64,000 nt of DNA from Caldimonas thermodepolymerans. Lineage in GTDB: Bacteria; Pseudomonadota; Gammaproteobacteria; Burkholderiales; Burkholderiaceae_C. The position numbers and the translations under genes are program-made. The DNA is taken from positions 1,984,001 through 2,048,000 of the forward strand of contig NZ_CP064338.1 in NCBI RefSeq assembly GCF_015476235.1, given 5' to 3'. The notes beneath the pieces were generated by a model. It was not told the origin of the DNA. It made no database searches and saw only the letters and a program-made list of their open reading frames with translations. Position 1 is the first letter of the stretch, and every line of letters starts with the position of its first letter. This document shows positions 57,107 to 64,000 of the stretch, piece after piece.

Positions 57107-57885
57107 ACGCCCCGCTGCTCGCCACCCGGGCGCTGCAGGTGCGCGCCGGCCAGCGCGTGCTGGTCGACGGCCTGGACTGGCAGGTGCGCACCGGCGAACG
57201 CTGGGCGCTGCTCGGGCCCAACGGCTGCGGCAAGACCACGCTGCTGCGCGCGCTGGCCGGCCTGCGTCCGCCCGCCGGGGGCGAGGTCGAGCTCGGCGGC
57301 CGGCCGCTGGCCCGCATCCGCACCCGCGAGCTCGCCACGCTGCGCGCCTGGTGTCCGCAGCACCATCACGACGCCTTCGGCCTGTCGGTGCTGGAGGTGG
57401 TGCTCGCCGCACGCCAGCCCTACGCCGGCCGCATGGGCTGGCTGGGACCGGACGACGAGCGCCTGGCGCTCGAGGCGCTGCAGCGCTGCGACGTCGCACA
57501 CCTGGCGGCACAGGACGTGCGCAGCCTCTCGGGCGGCGAGCGACAACGGGTCGCACTGGCCGCGATGCTGGCCCAGGCCACGCCGCTCGTGCTGCTCGAC
57601 GAGCCGACCGCGCACCTGGACGTGCCGCACCAGCTGGCCGCCTGCGCGCTGCTGGCGCAGCTGCACGACCAGGCCGTGGTGATGTCGCTGCACGACGTGA
57701 ACCTCGCGTTGCGCTGCTGCACCCATGCGCTGCTGTGGCTGCCCGATGGAAACGGCGCGCCGCGCTGGATGGCCGGCCCGCTCGACCAGGTGCTGCACCC
57801 CGACCACCTCGCCCGTGCCTACGGCAGCCGCATGCTCGCCGTCACGCTCGAAGGGCACCGTTACTACGTCCCCGCTCCCCGATGA
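57103..57885 (+). CDS. btuD: Cobalamin ABC transporter ATP-binding protein
   Basis: 260 aa single ABC ATPase. Walker A GPNGCGKTTLLRALAGL, Q loop WCPQHHHDAFG, signature LSGGERQRVALAAMLAQ, Walker B LVLLDEPTAHLDV, and switch His in VVMSLHDVNLALR. It overlaps btuC and cobO by 4 bp each, implying tight coupling. Confidence 0.93.
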   Translation: MNAPLLATRALQVRAGQRVLVDGLDWQVRTGERWALLGPNGCGKTTLLRALAGLRPPAGGEVELGGRPLARIRTRELATLRAWCPQHHHDAFGLSVLEVVLAARQPYAGRMGWLGPDDERLALEALQRCDVAHLAAQDVRSLSGGERQRVALAAMLAQATPLVLLDEPTAHLDVPHQLAACALLAQLHDQAVVMSLHDVNLALRCCTHALLWLPDGNGAPRWMAGPLDQVLHPDHLARAYGSRMLAVTLEGHRYYVPAPR

Positions 57886-58517
57886 ACTCGCACCTGGAAC
57901 ATCCGGCCCTGGATGGACACCCCTGCCCCGCGCCGGGCGACTGGCATCCCGCCCCACCGCCAGCGCAGCCCGGCAAGGAGGCCGCGGCCCCGGCCAGGCC
58001 TGGCGGGCGGGATTGCGGCGTGATCGTCGTCAACACCGGCAACGGCAAGGGCAAGAGCTCCAGCGCCTACGGCATGGCCGTGCGGGCGTTGGGCCACGGC
58101 ATGAAGGTCGGCATCGTGCAGTTCACCCGGGCCGCGCAGCCCACGGGCGAGGAGCGCTTCTTCCGCCGCTTCCCGCAGGATCTGCGCTTGCACGTGCTCG
58201 GCGACGGCGATGCCCCGCAGGCGCCTCACGCGGCCCAGGTGCGCACCGCCTGGGAGGTCGCACGCCGCATGCTGCGCGACCCGGAACTGGGCCTGGTGCT
58301 GCTGGACGAGTTCACGACCGCGCTCAGGGCGGGCCTGCTCGGGGGCCAGCAGGCCATCGTGGACCTGCTCGCGCGTCCCGAGCGCCAGCACGTGGTCATC
58401 ACCGGCCCCGACGCCCCGCCCGCGCTGCTCGCGGTGGCGCACACCGTCACCGACATGGGCCGGCTGAAGCATGCCTTCCTGCAAGGCATCCGTGCCCAGC
58501 CGGGCATCGAGATGTGA
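57882..58517 (+). CDS. cobO: Cob(I)yrinic acid a,c-diamide adenosyltransferase
   Basis: Attaches the 5'-deoxyadenosyl ligand to the corrin cobalt. 211 aa. The CobA/CobO/BtuR-type P-loop is VVNTGNGKGKSSSAYGMAVR, followed by GIVQFTRAAQPTGEERFF, LVLLDEFTTALRAG and VITGPDAPPALLAVA. The first 45 residues form a Pro/His/Ala-rich extension (HPCPAPGDWHPAPPPAQPG) that is longer than usual. It overlaps btuD by 4 bp and lies 7 bp before cobB. Confidence 0.93.
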   Translation: MNSHLEHPALDGHPCPAPGDWHPAPPPAQPGKEAAAPARPGGRDCGVIVVNTGNGKGKSSSAYGMAVRALGHGMKVGIVQFTRAAQPTGEERFFRRFPQDLRLHVLGDGDAPQAPHAAQVRTAWEVARRMLRDPELGLVLLDEFTTALRAGLLGGQQAIVDLLARPERQHVVITGPDAPPALLAVAHTVTDMGRLKHAFLQGIRAQPGIEM

Positions 58518-58524
58518 GGCGGCC

Positions 58525-59826
58525 ATGGCGAGGGCGCTGCTGATCGCCGCGGTCGCCTCCGGCCAGGGCAAGACCAGCTTCACCTGCGCCCTGGCGCACC
58601 GGCTGCGCCGGCAGGGACGGCGGGTGCGTGCCTTCAAGGTCGGCCCCGACTTCATCGATCCCTGCCACCTCGCTGCCGTGACCGGGGCGCCGGTGCACAA
58701 CCTGGACCTGTGGATGGTCGGCGAGGCACGCTGCGCGCAATGGCTTGCGGACGCCGCCCGGCAGGCCGACTGGCTGCTGGTCGAAGGAGCGATGGGCCTG
58801 TTCGACGGCAGCCCGAGCGCGGCGGACCTGGCCGCGCGGCTGGCGCTGCCGGTGCTCGCGGTGATCGACGCGGGCGCGATGGCCGAGACCTTCGGCGCGC
58901 TCGCCTGCGGTCTGCGGGCCTACGGTGCCCCGCGCCGGCTGGCCTGGGCCGGCGTGGCCGCGAACCGGGTCGCCGGCGAGGCCCATGCGCGCATGCTGCG
59001 CGACAGCCTGCCGCCCGGCATGCCCTGGCTGGGGCACCTGGACGACGGCGTGCCACGGCTGCCCGAACGCCACCTCGGCCTGGTCGAAGCCCACGAGATG
59101 CAGGCCCGCCTGCCGGCGTCGTGGCAGGCGCTGGACGCCGCCTTGCACCTGGACCTGGCCGCGCTGCAGCGGCTGCCGGCATGGCACCGTCCGGCTTCGC
59201 TCGCTCCCCCGTCGGCACCCCCGCCCTTGCTGCGCGGGCGCACCGTCGCGGTGGCGCGCGATACGGCGTTCTCGTTCTGCTACGCAGCCAACCTGGACCT
59301 GCTGTGCGACCTGGGTGCGACCGTGACGACCTTCTCGCCGCTGGCCGACGAGGCGGTGCCGCCCGGAGCCGACGCGCTCTACCTGCCCGGCGGCTACCCG
59401 GAGCTGCACGCGGCCACGCTTGCGCGCAGCACGCGCTTCATGACCAGCCTGCGTGACTGGCACGCCGCGGGCCGGCCCCTGCTGGCCGAATGCGGCGGCA
59501 TGATGGTCTGCGCCCGCACGCTGCGCGACCTGGAAGGTCGCGACCACGCGATGGCCGGGCTGCTGGACGCCACCGCGGAGATGGGCACGCGACTGGCGGG
59601 CATCGGGCTGCACGCGTGGGACACGCCGCACGGCGAGCTGCGCGGCCATGTGTTCCACTACGGCCAGCTGCACGCGCATGCGACGCTGGTCCCTGCGGCC
59701 CGCACCCGGCCGCAGCACCACGGCCGTCCCGAGGCGGTCTACCGCGAGCGCGGGCTCACCGCCTCGTTCTTCCACGCCTGCTTCGCGTCGAACCCCGAGG
59801 CCACCGCCGCGCTGTTCGGCGCGTGA
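58525..59826 (+). CDS. cobB: Cobyrinate a,c-diamide synthase
   Basis: ATP- and glutamine-dependent amidation of (hydrogeno)byrinate at positions a and c (CobB/CbiA). ATG 58525 gives 433 aa. The N-terminal ATPase domain has LLIAAVASGQGKTSFTCALA and FKVGPDFIDPCHLAAVTG; the C-terminal class I amidotransferase domain has LYLPGGYPELHA and the nucleophile Cys in LLAECGGMMVCARTL, plus the late His in FFHACFASN. Last gene of the riboswitch operon; converges on btuF. Confidence 0.94.
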   Translation: MARALLIAAVASGQGKTSFTCALAHRLRRQGRRVRAFKVGPDFIDPCHLAAVTGAPVHNLDLWMVGEARCAQWLADAARQADWLLVEGAMGLFDGSPSAADLAARLALPVLAVIDAGAMAETFGALACGLRAYGAPRRLAWAGVAANRVAGEAHARMLRDSLPPGMPWLGHLDDGVPRLPERHLGLVEAHEMQARLPASWQALDAALHLDLAALQRLPAWHRPASLAPPSAPPPLLRGRTVAVARDTAFSFCYAANLDLLCDLGATVTTFSPLADEAVPPGADALYLPGGYPELHAATLARSTRFMTSLRDWHAAGRPLLAECGGMMVCARTLRDLEGRDHAMAGLLDATAEMGTRLAGIGLHAWDTPHGELRGHVFHYGQLHAHATLVPAARTRPQHHGRPEAVYRERGLTASFFHACFASNPEATAALFGA

Positions 59827-59834
59827 GCACGCGC

Positions 59835-60728
59835 TCAGCGGCGCTTCGCGCGCGCCTCGTCCAGCACCTCGCAGACCCGCGCCGCCCCCTGCAGCAGCCG
59901 CGGTGTCGGGCGGTTCAGCAGGTCGCCGTCGATCGCGTAGAGGTTGTCGCGCGCCACCGCCTGCAGGCGTGAAAACCGCTTCCAGCCCTCCAGCCCGTCC
60001 ACCGGCCGGGTCCCCGGCGTCGCGCCCATCGCGGCGGTAAGGATCACCTCCGGGTCCGCCTGGAGCACCGCCTCCTCGTCGAGGGTGGGTACCAGCGTGT
60101 CCAGGTGGCCGAACACGTTCACGCCGCCGCACAGGCGGATCACGTCGCTGACCATGTGGCGGTCGTTGAGCGTCATCAGCGGCGTGCGCCACACCTGGTA
60201 GAAGGTGCGCACCGGCGCGCGGCCCGCATAGCGCTCGCGCAAGGCCGCCAGGCCCTGTGCGAAGGCCTGCGCCTCGCGGCGCGCCACCGGCTCGGTGCCG
60301 AGCAGCCGCCCCAGCCGCAGCAGCGAAGCGCCGATGTCGTCGAGCCGCCTGGGTTCGCTCTGGTACATCGGGATGCCCAGGCGGCGCAGCTTGTCGATCT
60401 GGCGCGGCGAGTTGCCCTCGCGCCAGACCACGACGAGGTCGGGCTTCAGCGCCGCGATCGCCTCCAGGTCCAACGAACGGCTGTCGCCCACGCGCACGAT
60501 GTCGCGCGCCTGCGGCGGGTGGTCGCTGTAGTCCACCGTGCCGACGATGCGCTCGCCGCCGCCGGCGGCGAACAGCAGTTCGGTCAGGTGCGGCGCGACG
60601 CTGACCACGCGCCTGGCCGGCGCCTGCAGCGTGACCGTGTCGCCATGGTCGTCGATCACCGACACCGGCTGTGCCAGCGCGGCCACGGCACCCAGCGCCA
60701 GCATCCCGGCGAACAGGGGTTTCAGCAT
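59835..60728 (-). CDS. btuF: Periplasmic cobalamin-binding protein
   Basis: Substrate-binding protein for BtuCD. 297 aa with signal peptide MLKPLFAGMLALGAVAALAQ. Helical-backbone (class III) fold: RVVSVAPHLTELLFAAGGGE, DYSDHPPQARDIVRVGDSRS, LEAIAALKPDLVVVWREGNS and FYQVWRTPLMTLNDRHMVSD. It is in the cbiB-btuF unit on the opposite strand, not in the btuBCD operon, so it may not be under the riboswitch. Confidence 0.9.
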   Translation of the reverse strand: MLKPLFAGMLALGAVAALAQPVSVIDDHGDTVTLQAPARRVVSVAPHLTELLFAAGGGERIVGTVDYSDHPPQARDIVRVGDSRSLDLEAIAALKPDLVVVWREGNSPRQIDKLRRLGIPMYQSEPRRLDDIGASLLRLGRLLGTEPVARREAQAFAQGLAALRERYAGRAPVRTFYQVWRTPLMTLNDRHMVSDVIRLCGGVNVFGHLDTLVPTLDEEAVLQADPEVILTAAMGATPGTRPVDGLEGWKRFSRLQAVARDNLYAIDGDLLNRPTPRLLQGAARVCEVLDEARAKRR

Positions 60729-60759
60729 CGGACCGTTCCTTCCTCCTTCGGCGCCAGGC

Positions 60760-61689
60760 TCATCGCGTCGCCACCAGGTGCAGCAGCCCCAGCACCACCA
60801 GCCACAGCAGCATCGCACTGGCCACCAGCGCCAGCGCGCGCGCCACGTCGCGCGGCTGCGGCGGCCGCCCCACACCGGCGATGGACCGCGGCGCAGCGCC
60901 GCCCGAAACACCCAGCCGCAGCCCCAGGGCCCCGGCGCCCGCCGCGACGATGGGCCCGGGACCGCCCCGCGGCCCGGCCTGGTGCTGCCAGCACCAGCGC
61001 GCCGCCCGGATGTCGCCCAGCACCGCGTAGCTGGCCGCGCTCAGCCGGGCCGGGACCCAGTCGAGCGCGTATGCCAGCCGTGCCGCCATCCTGCCGACGG
61101 GATCGGCGCCGGCGCCGCCGGCCTGCCAGGCGCCATGCAGGCGCCGGACCAGCCGGTACGTCAGCGCACCCGCACCACCGGCCAGGGCGAACCAGAACAG
61201 CGGCGCGAGGATGCGCTCGTGTCCCTGCGCCAAGGTGCCCGCGACCGCGGCATCGGCCACCGGCATCGCATCGGGCGCCAGCGCCTCATGGCCGAGCAGG
61301 TGCTGGATGGCCTGGCGCGCGGCCGGCAAGTCGTCGCGCACCAGCGCTGCGCCCACCTGCGCGACCTGCTCGTGCAGCCCGCGCGGACCGACGGCAAGGT
61401 ACAGCACGAAGCCCTCGAACAGCCACCGCCAGCCCGCCGGCCACCAGTGTCGCAGCACCAGCACCGCGGCCGGCGGGGCCAGCAGCAACAGCATGCCCGC
61501 CACGAGGCCGGCGCCATGCGAGCTGTCCCCGGCGGCCCGGCGCCGGGCCGCGCCCCGCGCCGCCCGGTCGAACAGCACCAACGGGTGCCAGCGCCCGGGC
61601 TCGCCGCACACCACGTTCAGGCCGATGCCCAGCAACAGGGCCCAGGCCCATGCGGGATGCAGCAGCGATGGCAGGGCAAGCGAAGTCAT
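60760..61689 (-). CDS. cbiB: Adenosylcobinamide-phosphate synthase
   Basis: Integral membrane enzyme joining aminopropanol (phosphate) to adenosylcobyric acid (CobD/CbiB). ATG 61689 gives 309 aa. Family motif CGEPGRWHPLVLFDRAA near the N terminus, AVGPRGLHEQVAQVGAALVR, RLAYALDWVPARLSAASYAV, and several membrane helices. It is 31 bp upstream of btuF. No riboswitch was recognised before it. Other late genes (cobQ, cobU, cobS) are not in the window. Confidence 0.9.
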   Translation of the reverse strand: MTSLALPSLLHPAWAWALLLGIGLNVVCGEPGRWHPLVLFDRAARGAARRRAAGDSSHGAGLVAGMLLLLAPPAAVLVLRHWWPAGWRWLFEGFVLYLAVGPRGLHEQVAQVGAALVRDDLPAARQAIQHLLGHEALAPDAMPVADAAVAGTLAQGHERILAPLFWFALAGGAGALTYRLVRRLHGAWQAGGAGADPVGRMAARLAYALDWVPARLSAASYAVLGDIRAARWCWQHQAGPRGGPGPIVAAGAGALGLRLGVSGGAAPRSIAGVGRPPQPRDVARALALVASAMLLWLVVLGLLHLVATR

Positions 61690-61857
61690 GCGGCGAAACG
61701 GGAAATCATAATCGGCGCCCCCTGCAGTGGCGCGCGCCCGCCGCGCGAACGCCCCGCACACGGGGGCCGGCGCGCGGCGATTCCAGTGCAGCCCGCTTGC
61801 AGCCGCGCCGGCGTGAGATAGGCTCAAGGCCAGCTGCCCTGTCGCCCCGGAATCACC

Positions 61858-62142
61858 GTGATCGAGAAAAGCTTCGCCGCCCTCGTGTTCGCCGTCTGCA
61901 TCGTGCTGCTGCTGCGCATGCTGGTCGGCGAGCGCCGTCGCGCCCGCCTCGATGCCGCGTGGCTGCGGCTGTGGCAGGCGTTGCGCCGGCGGGCCGTCGC
62001 CGTGTGGCGCTGGTGGCCCGCACGCCGCGAGGCGGCCCGGGCGGCCGAGCAGGCCATCCGCCGTGCCCGCGGCGAGCGGGGTCACTGGGAAGGCAACGTC
62101 TACCGGGCCGGAGCGTTCCGCCGGCCGCGCAAGCCTCGCTGA
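61858..62142 (+). CDS. Small membrane protein of unknown function
   Basis: 94 aa from GTG 61858. One N-terminal membrane helix (FAALVFAVCIVLLLRMLVG) is followed by a very Arg/Trp/Ala-rich cytoplasmic helix (ALRRRAVAVWRWWPARREAA) and a conserved-looking tail (WEGNVYRAGAFRRPRKPR). I do not recognise a family. It is divergent from cbiB with 168 bp between them. Codon use resembles neighbours. Confidence 0.65.
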   Translation: MIEKSFAALVFAVCIVLLLRMLVGERRRARLDAAWLRLWQALRRRAVAVWRWWPARREAARAAEQAIRRARGERGHWEGNVYRAGAFRRPRKPR

Positions 62143-62160
62143 CCGCGACACATGCGGAAG

Positions 62161-62178
62161 CGGCGCCCGAAGGCGCCG
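62161..62178. terminator. GC-rich hairpin between convergent small genes
   Basis: CGGCGCC-CGAA-GGCGCCG, a 7-bp stem with a stable tetraloop. It lacks a T run on either strand. It may end both the 94-aa gene and the small minus-strand gene. Confidence 0.4.
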
Positions 62179-62204
62179 CCTGCCGAGCAAGCGCCGGCAT
62201 CGGC

Positions 62205-62306
62205 TCAGTGGCGCAGCGCGCCGCGACGATGGAACCGATGCTTGGGCGCGGAGAACTTGCCGTGGCCGACCTTGTGACGCTTGCCGACGCGCTTGTCCTT
62301 TTCCAT
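62205..62306 (-). CDS. Possible small basic protein, 33 aa
   Basis: An ATG-initiated frame encodes MEKDKRVGKRHKVGHGKFSA followed by 13 more residues ending RRGALRH. It is extremely rich in Lys, Arg and His, as seen in tiny ribosomal or nucleic-acid-binding proteins. No Shine-Dalgarno sequence is seen. Low size makes it uncertain. Confidence 0.4.
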   Translation of the reverse strand: MEKDKRVGKRHKVGHGKFSAPKHRFHRRGALRH

Positions 62307-62458
62307 CGCGTAGTGCAGCGTCGCGTGGGACTGTCAGGACAGGTAACGCGCCGTGCTCACCGTTATGCGGAACAATGCAGACTGATCCAACTTGGACCAA
62401 GGTACGATGGCTTAGAGTAATGCAAGTAATGCAGTTTGGGGAGCGGCTTGACCTACAA
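62307..62458. other. Gap before the insertion sequence
   Basis: 152 bp, less GC-rich than its surroundings, with no gene. It contains a tandem direct repeat of AGTAATGCA at 62416-62424 and 62425-62433. It may hold the promoter of the 33-aa frame. Confidence 0.5.
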
Positions 62459-62483
62459 GGGCTCCATGTCGTTTCGTGTGGAA
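62459..62483 (+). repeat. Terminal inverted repeat of ISL3 element, left
   Basis: Starts GGGCTCCATGTC and ends TTTCGTGTGGAA; pairs with 63900-63924 with four mismatches. Confidence 0.9.
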
Positions 62484-62493
62484 AGCAACGCTG

Positions 62494-63789
62494 TCACTGG
62501 GGCATCGCCGGCGCGAATGGGCTGGCCGGCAGGTGCTTGAGCTTGGACATGCGTAGGTAGGCGATGGCGATGAAGTTCTGGCTCGTCCTGAAGCCGCGTG
62601 CGGCGCGCTTGGCCTGTTGCAGCAGCCCGTTCATCGCCTCGACGAAGGCGTTGCTGCGGTGATCGACCATGCCGCGCACCACCGCGTCGAACCGCTCCTT
62701 GAGCGTGGCGGCCAGCTTCTTGAACGGCTCGAGCCGGCAGCGCCGCGCCCAGCTCAGCCAGGCCCCGAGATCGGAAGCGGCCTGTTCGATGCTGTTGTGC
62801 GCTGTGGCCCGCGCGTACACCTCGCGCAGCGCCATCTTCAGCCGCCACGCCCGCGCGCTCTTGAGCGTCGAGCGCTGCAGCCAGTGCATCGCCTGGAGCT
62901 GGCGGGCGCTCCAGGTGCTGGGGTTGCGCCGCATGCCCCACAGCAGCTGCCTGAGCGTCTTACGCTGGCCAGTGCCCAGCGCGGCTCGCACCGCCTGCGC
63001 GTCGGTGGCCATCTCCGCGCGGCGCACCTGGTCCATCGTCTCGATGGCCATCGAGACGACGTGAAAGCGGTCGTAGCTGATCTGCGCCTCGGGCAGCGCC
63101 AGCGCCACGCCCTTGGCGTAGGCTGCGCTCATGTCCATGCACACGTGCCGCACCTGGGCGGGATCGCCGCCATGGGCCTTCAGATCCTCGGCGAACTCCA
63201 CCACCGTGCGGTGCTCGCGCCCCTCGGTGGCGAACAGCAGCCGCTTGCGATCCAGGTCGTGCACGACGGTGATGTAGTGCTGCCCGCGCCGCAGGCTGGT
63301 CTCGTCGATGCCCACCGTGCGCACGCCGGCGAAGTCTTCCAGCGCACGCGCCTGCGCGACGTAGAACTCGATGCGCCGCCACAGCCGCTTGTCCTTGCAG
63401 CGCAGCAACTCGGCGGCCTGGCGCACCGGCAGGTCCAGGCACAAGGTCAGCGCCAGCGCTTCGAACGCCGCGGTGAAGCCCGAGCCCGGACGCGCCCAGG
63501 GCACGGCCACCTGCGTGGTCTTGCCGCAGGCACCGCAGGCCACGCGCGGCACGTCGCAGTGCAGCCAGGCCTCGAACTGGAAGAAGTCCAGGTGCCGCCA
63601 GGATCGGCGCAGCCGGTCGTGCACCGGTTGCGTGGCCGCACCGCATGCCGGGCAGGCGAGCCTGCTGGTGTGGCAGCCGATCTCGAAGTCGATACGCCGC
63701 TTAGCGGTGTCGAGCCTGACGTCATCGACGACCCACGGCGGCTGCAAGCCCAGCGCGCTGGTGAACAGAGCTTCTACGGCAATGCCCAT
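62494..63789 (-). CDS. ISL3-family transposase
   Basis: 431 aa from ATG 63789 (MGIAVEALFTSALGLQPPWV); a 22-codon upstream extension is not needed. N-terminal zinc-binding region with CPACGA (residues 46-51) and CGACGK (85-90), then a helical HTH segment, then the DDE catalytic core with D162 (GIDETSLRRGQHY), D219 (VCMDMSAAY) and E384 (FVEAMNGLLQQAKR). All three catalytic residues are present, so the element may be active. It fills the IS almost completely. Confidence 0.95.
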   Translation of the reverse strand: MGIAVEALFTSALGLQPPWVVDDVRLDTAKRRIDFEIGCHTSRLACPACGAATQPVHDRLRRSWRHLDFFQFEAWLHCDVPRVACGACGKTTQVAVPWARPGSGFTAAFEALALTLCLDLPVRQAAELLRCKDKRLWRRIEFYVAQARALEDFAGVRTVGIDETSLRRGQHYITVVHDLDRKRLLFATEGREHRTVVEFAEDLKAHGGDPAQVRHVCMDMSAAYAKGVALALPEAQISYDRFHVVSMAIETMDQVRRAEMATDAQAVRAALGTGQRKTLRQLLWGMRRNPSTWSARQLQAMHWLQRSTLKSARAWRLKMALREVYARATAHNSIEQAASDLGAWLSWARRCRLEPFKKLAATLKERFDAVVRGMVDHRSNAFVEAMNGLLQQAKRAARGFRTSQNFIAIAYLRMSKLKHLPASPFAPAMPQ

Positions 63790-63899
63790 GGACTCATCCT
63801 CCTGATCAAACACGCCTCGTGGACATGTGCACAGGCCGGCCAGCGGCCTGCACACATGCCCACCGGGCTCGACGACCAGGAGTCATTGTGACTGTTGGG

Positions 63900-63924
63900 T
63901 TCCACACGAAATGACGAAGAGCCC
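63900..63924 (-). repeat. Terminal inverted repeat of ISL3 element, right
   Basis: Reads TTCCACACGAAATGACG then AAGAGCCC on the plus strand; complement of the left repeat with four mismatches. Confidence 0.9.
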
Positions 63925-63928
63925 GATT

Positions 63929-64000
63929 GGCTCTATGCCGTTTTGTGTGGAAACGCTTCGCGTCATGTCGGCATGGCTGGCGCGAACGGACTGGCCGGCA
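63929..64000 (-). mobile_element. Second ISL3-family element, left end only (continues past window)
   Basis: From GGCTC at 63929 the sequence repeats the left end of the first element with differences: the inverted repeat to 63952 has three mismatches to its homologue, and the region after it encodes the same transposase tail. Orientation is the same as the first copy. It is a diverged relative, not an identical duplicate. Confidence 0.85.
63963..64000 (-). CDS. ISL3-family transposase, C-terminal end only
   Basis: Stop TGA at 63963-63965. Read on the minus strand the last residues are PASPFAPAMPT, against PASPFAPAMPQ in the first copy. The rest is outside the window. Confidence 0.8.
   Translation of the reverse strand, partial: PASPFAPAMPT

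Larger units (their letters stand above)
62459..63924 (-). mobile_element. ISL3-family insertion sequence, complete, 1466 bp
   Basis: Single transposase gene between 25-bp imperfect terminal inverted repeats (21 of 25 identical), with ends reading GGGCTC...TTTCGTGTGGAA inward. The length and ends are normal for ISL3. No flanking 8-bp target duplication is visible: left flank ACCTACAA, right flank GATTGGCT. A second element starts 4 bp beyond its right end. Confidence 0.92.

Noticed and set aside
59819-59836. GCGCGT-GAGC-ACGCGC palindrome at the cobB stop as a terminator
   Set aside because: Only six base pairs, no T run on either strand, and it overlaps the cobB stop codon.
61690-61857. Possible second cobalamin riboswitch before cbiB
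   Set aside because: Only an isolated GCCACTG-like string is present on the minus strand. The CCCCGCAAC core and the B12 box are missing.
62205-62306. Calling the 33-aa basic frame ribosomal protein THX
   Set aside because: The basic composition is similar but the typical GKGD and RGKI motifs are absent, so no name is given.

Overview
The window is GC-rich, densely packed chromosomal DNA of a betaproteobacterium, most likely a Burkholderiales member of the Rubrivivax/Leptothrix/Caldimonas kind. This is inferred from gene content and order (map-glnD, smc-zipA-ligA, a queF-dapC-dapD-pilU-dapE-prmB cluster, relA beside tRNA-Val, an ompR/envZ pair, a poly-hydroxybutyrate-type 3-hydroxybutyrate dehydrogenase) and from protein sequence. 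No ribosomal RNA was seen, so the genus is not fixed.

Layout. 1-5.8 kb: 5' part of purL, then divergent map-glnD. 5.8-13.0 kb: minus-strand operon smc-zipA-ligA-def. 13.1-21.0 kb: plus-strand queF-dapC-dapD-pilU-dapE-prmB-yheS run (lysine/peptidoglycan precursor, type IV pilus ATPase, translation factors). 21.0-22.1 kb: ohrR-ohr organic peroxide module with an operator. 22.1-25.4 kb: asparaginase divergent from lexA across two SOS boxes, then a Cdd1-like helix-hairpin-helix protein and an imuA without imuB or dnaE2. 25.5-32.7 kb: minus-strand tadA-ldcA-yejA-yejB-yejE-yejF, which reads as a peptide or muropeptide import and recycling operon. 33.0-36.2 kb: tRNA-Val, relA and an alpha/beta hydrolase. 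36.3-40.3 kb: bdhA, a SIMPL-domain protein and ompR/envZ with a terminator between the last two. 40.3-45.7 kb: ispD-ispF divergent from mfd-serB.

45.7-51.8 kb is a sulfane-sulfur oxidation locus. A FisR-type sigma-54 activator with a three-cysteine sensor faces DUF2892 - persulfide dioxygenase - DUF442/sulfide:quinone reductase fusion - SulP transporter. The intergenic region carries two phased palindromes and candidate -24/-12 promoters. 51.8-53.9 kb: rraA-lrp divergent from an EamA exporter over a perfect inverted repeat. 53.9-61.7 kb: a cobalamin riboswitch, then btuB-btuC-btuD-cobO-cobB, meeting cbiB-btuF head-on; together these give B12 uptake, adenosylation and late corrinoid synthesis.

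61.8-64 kb: small orphan genes, then an almost complete view of an ISL3-family insertion sequence. A second, diverged ISL3 element starts 4 bp after its end, in the same orientation, and runs off the window.

The most interesting items are the lexA-cdd1-orphan imuA neighbourhood, the tadA-ldcA-yej operon with a His-rich LdcA N terminus, the SQR fusion lacking one expected redox cysteine, a terminator-like hairpin inside the prmB coding sequence, and the tandem ISL3 junction.
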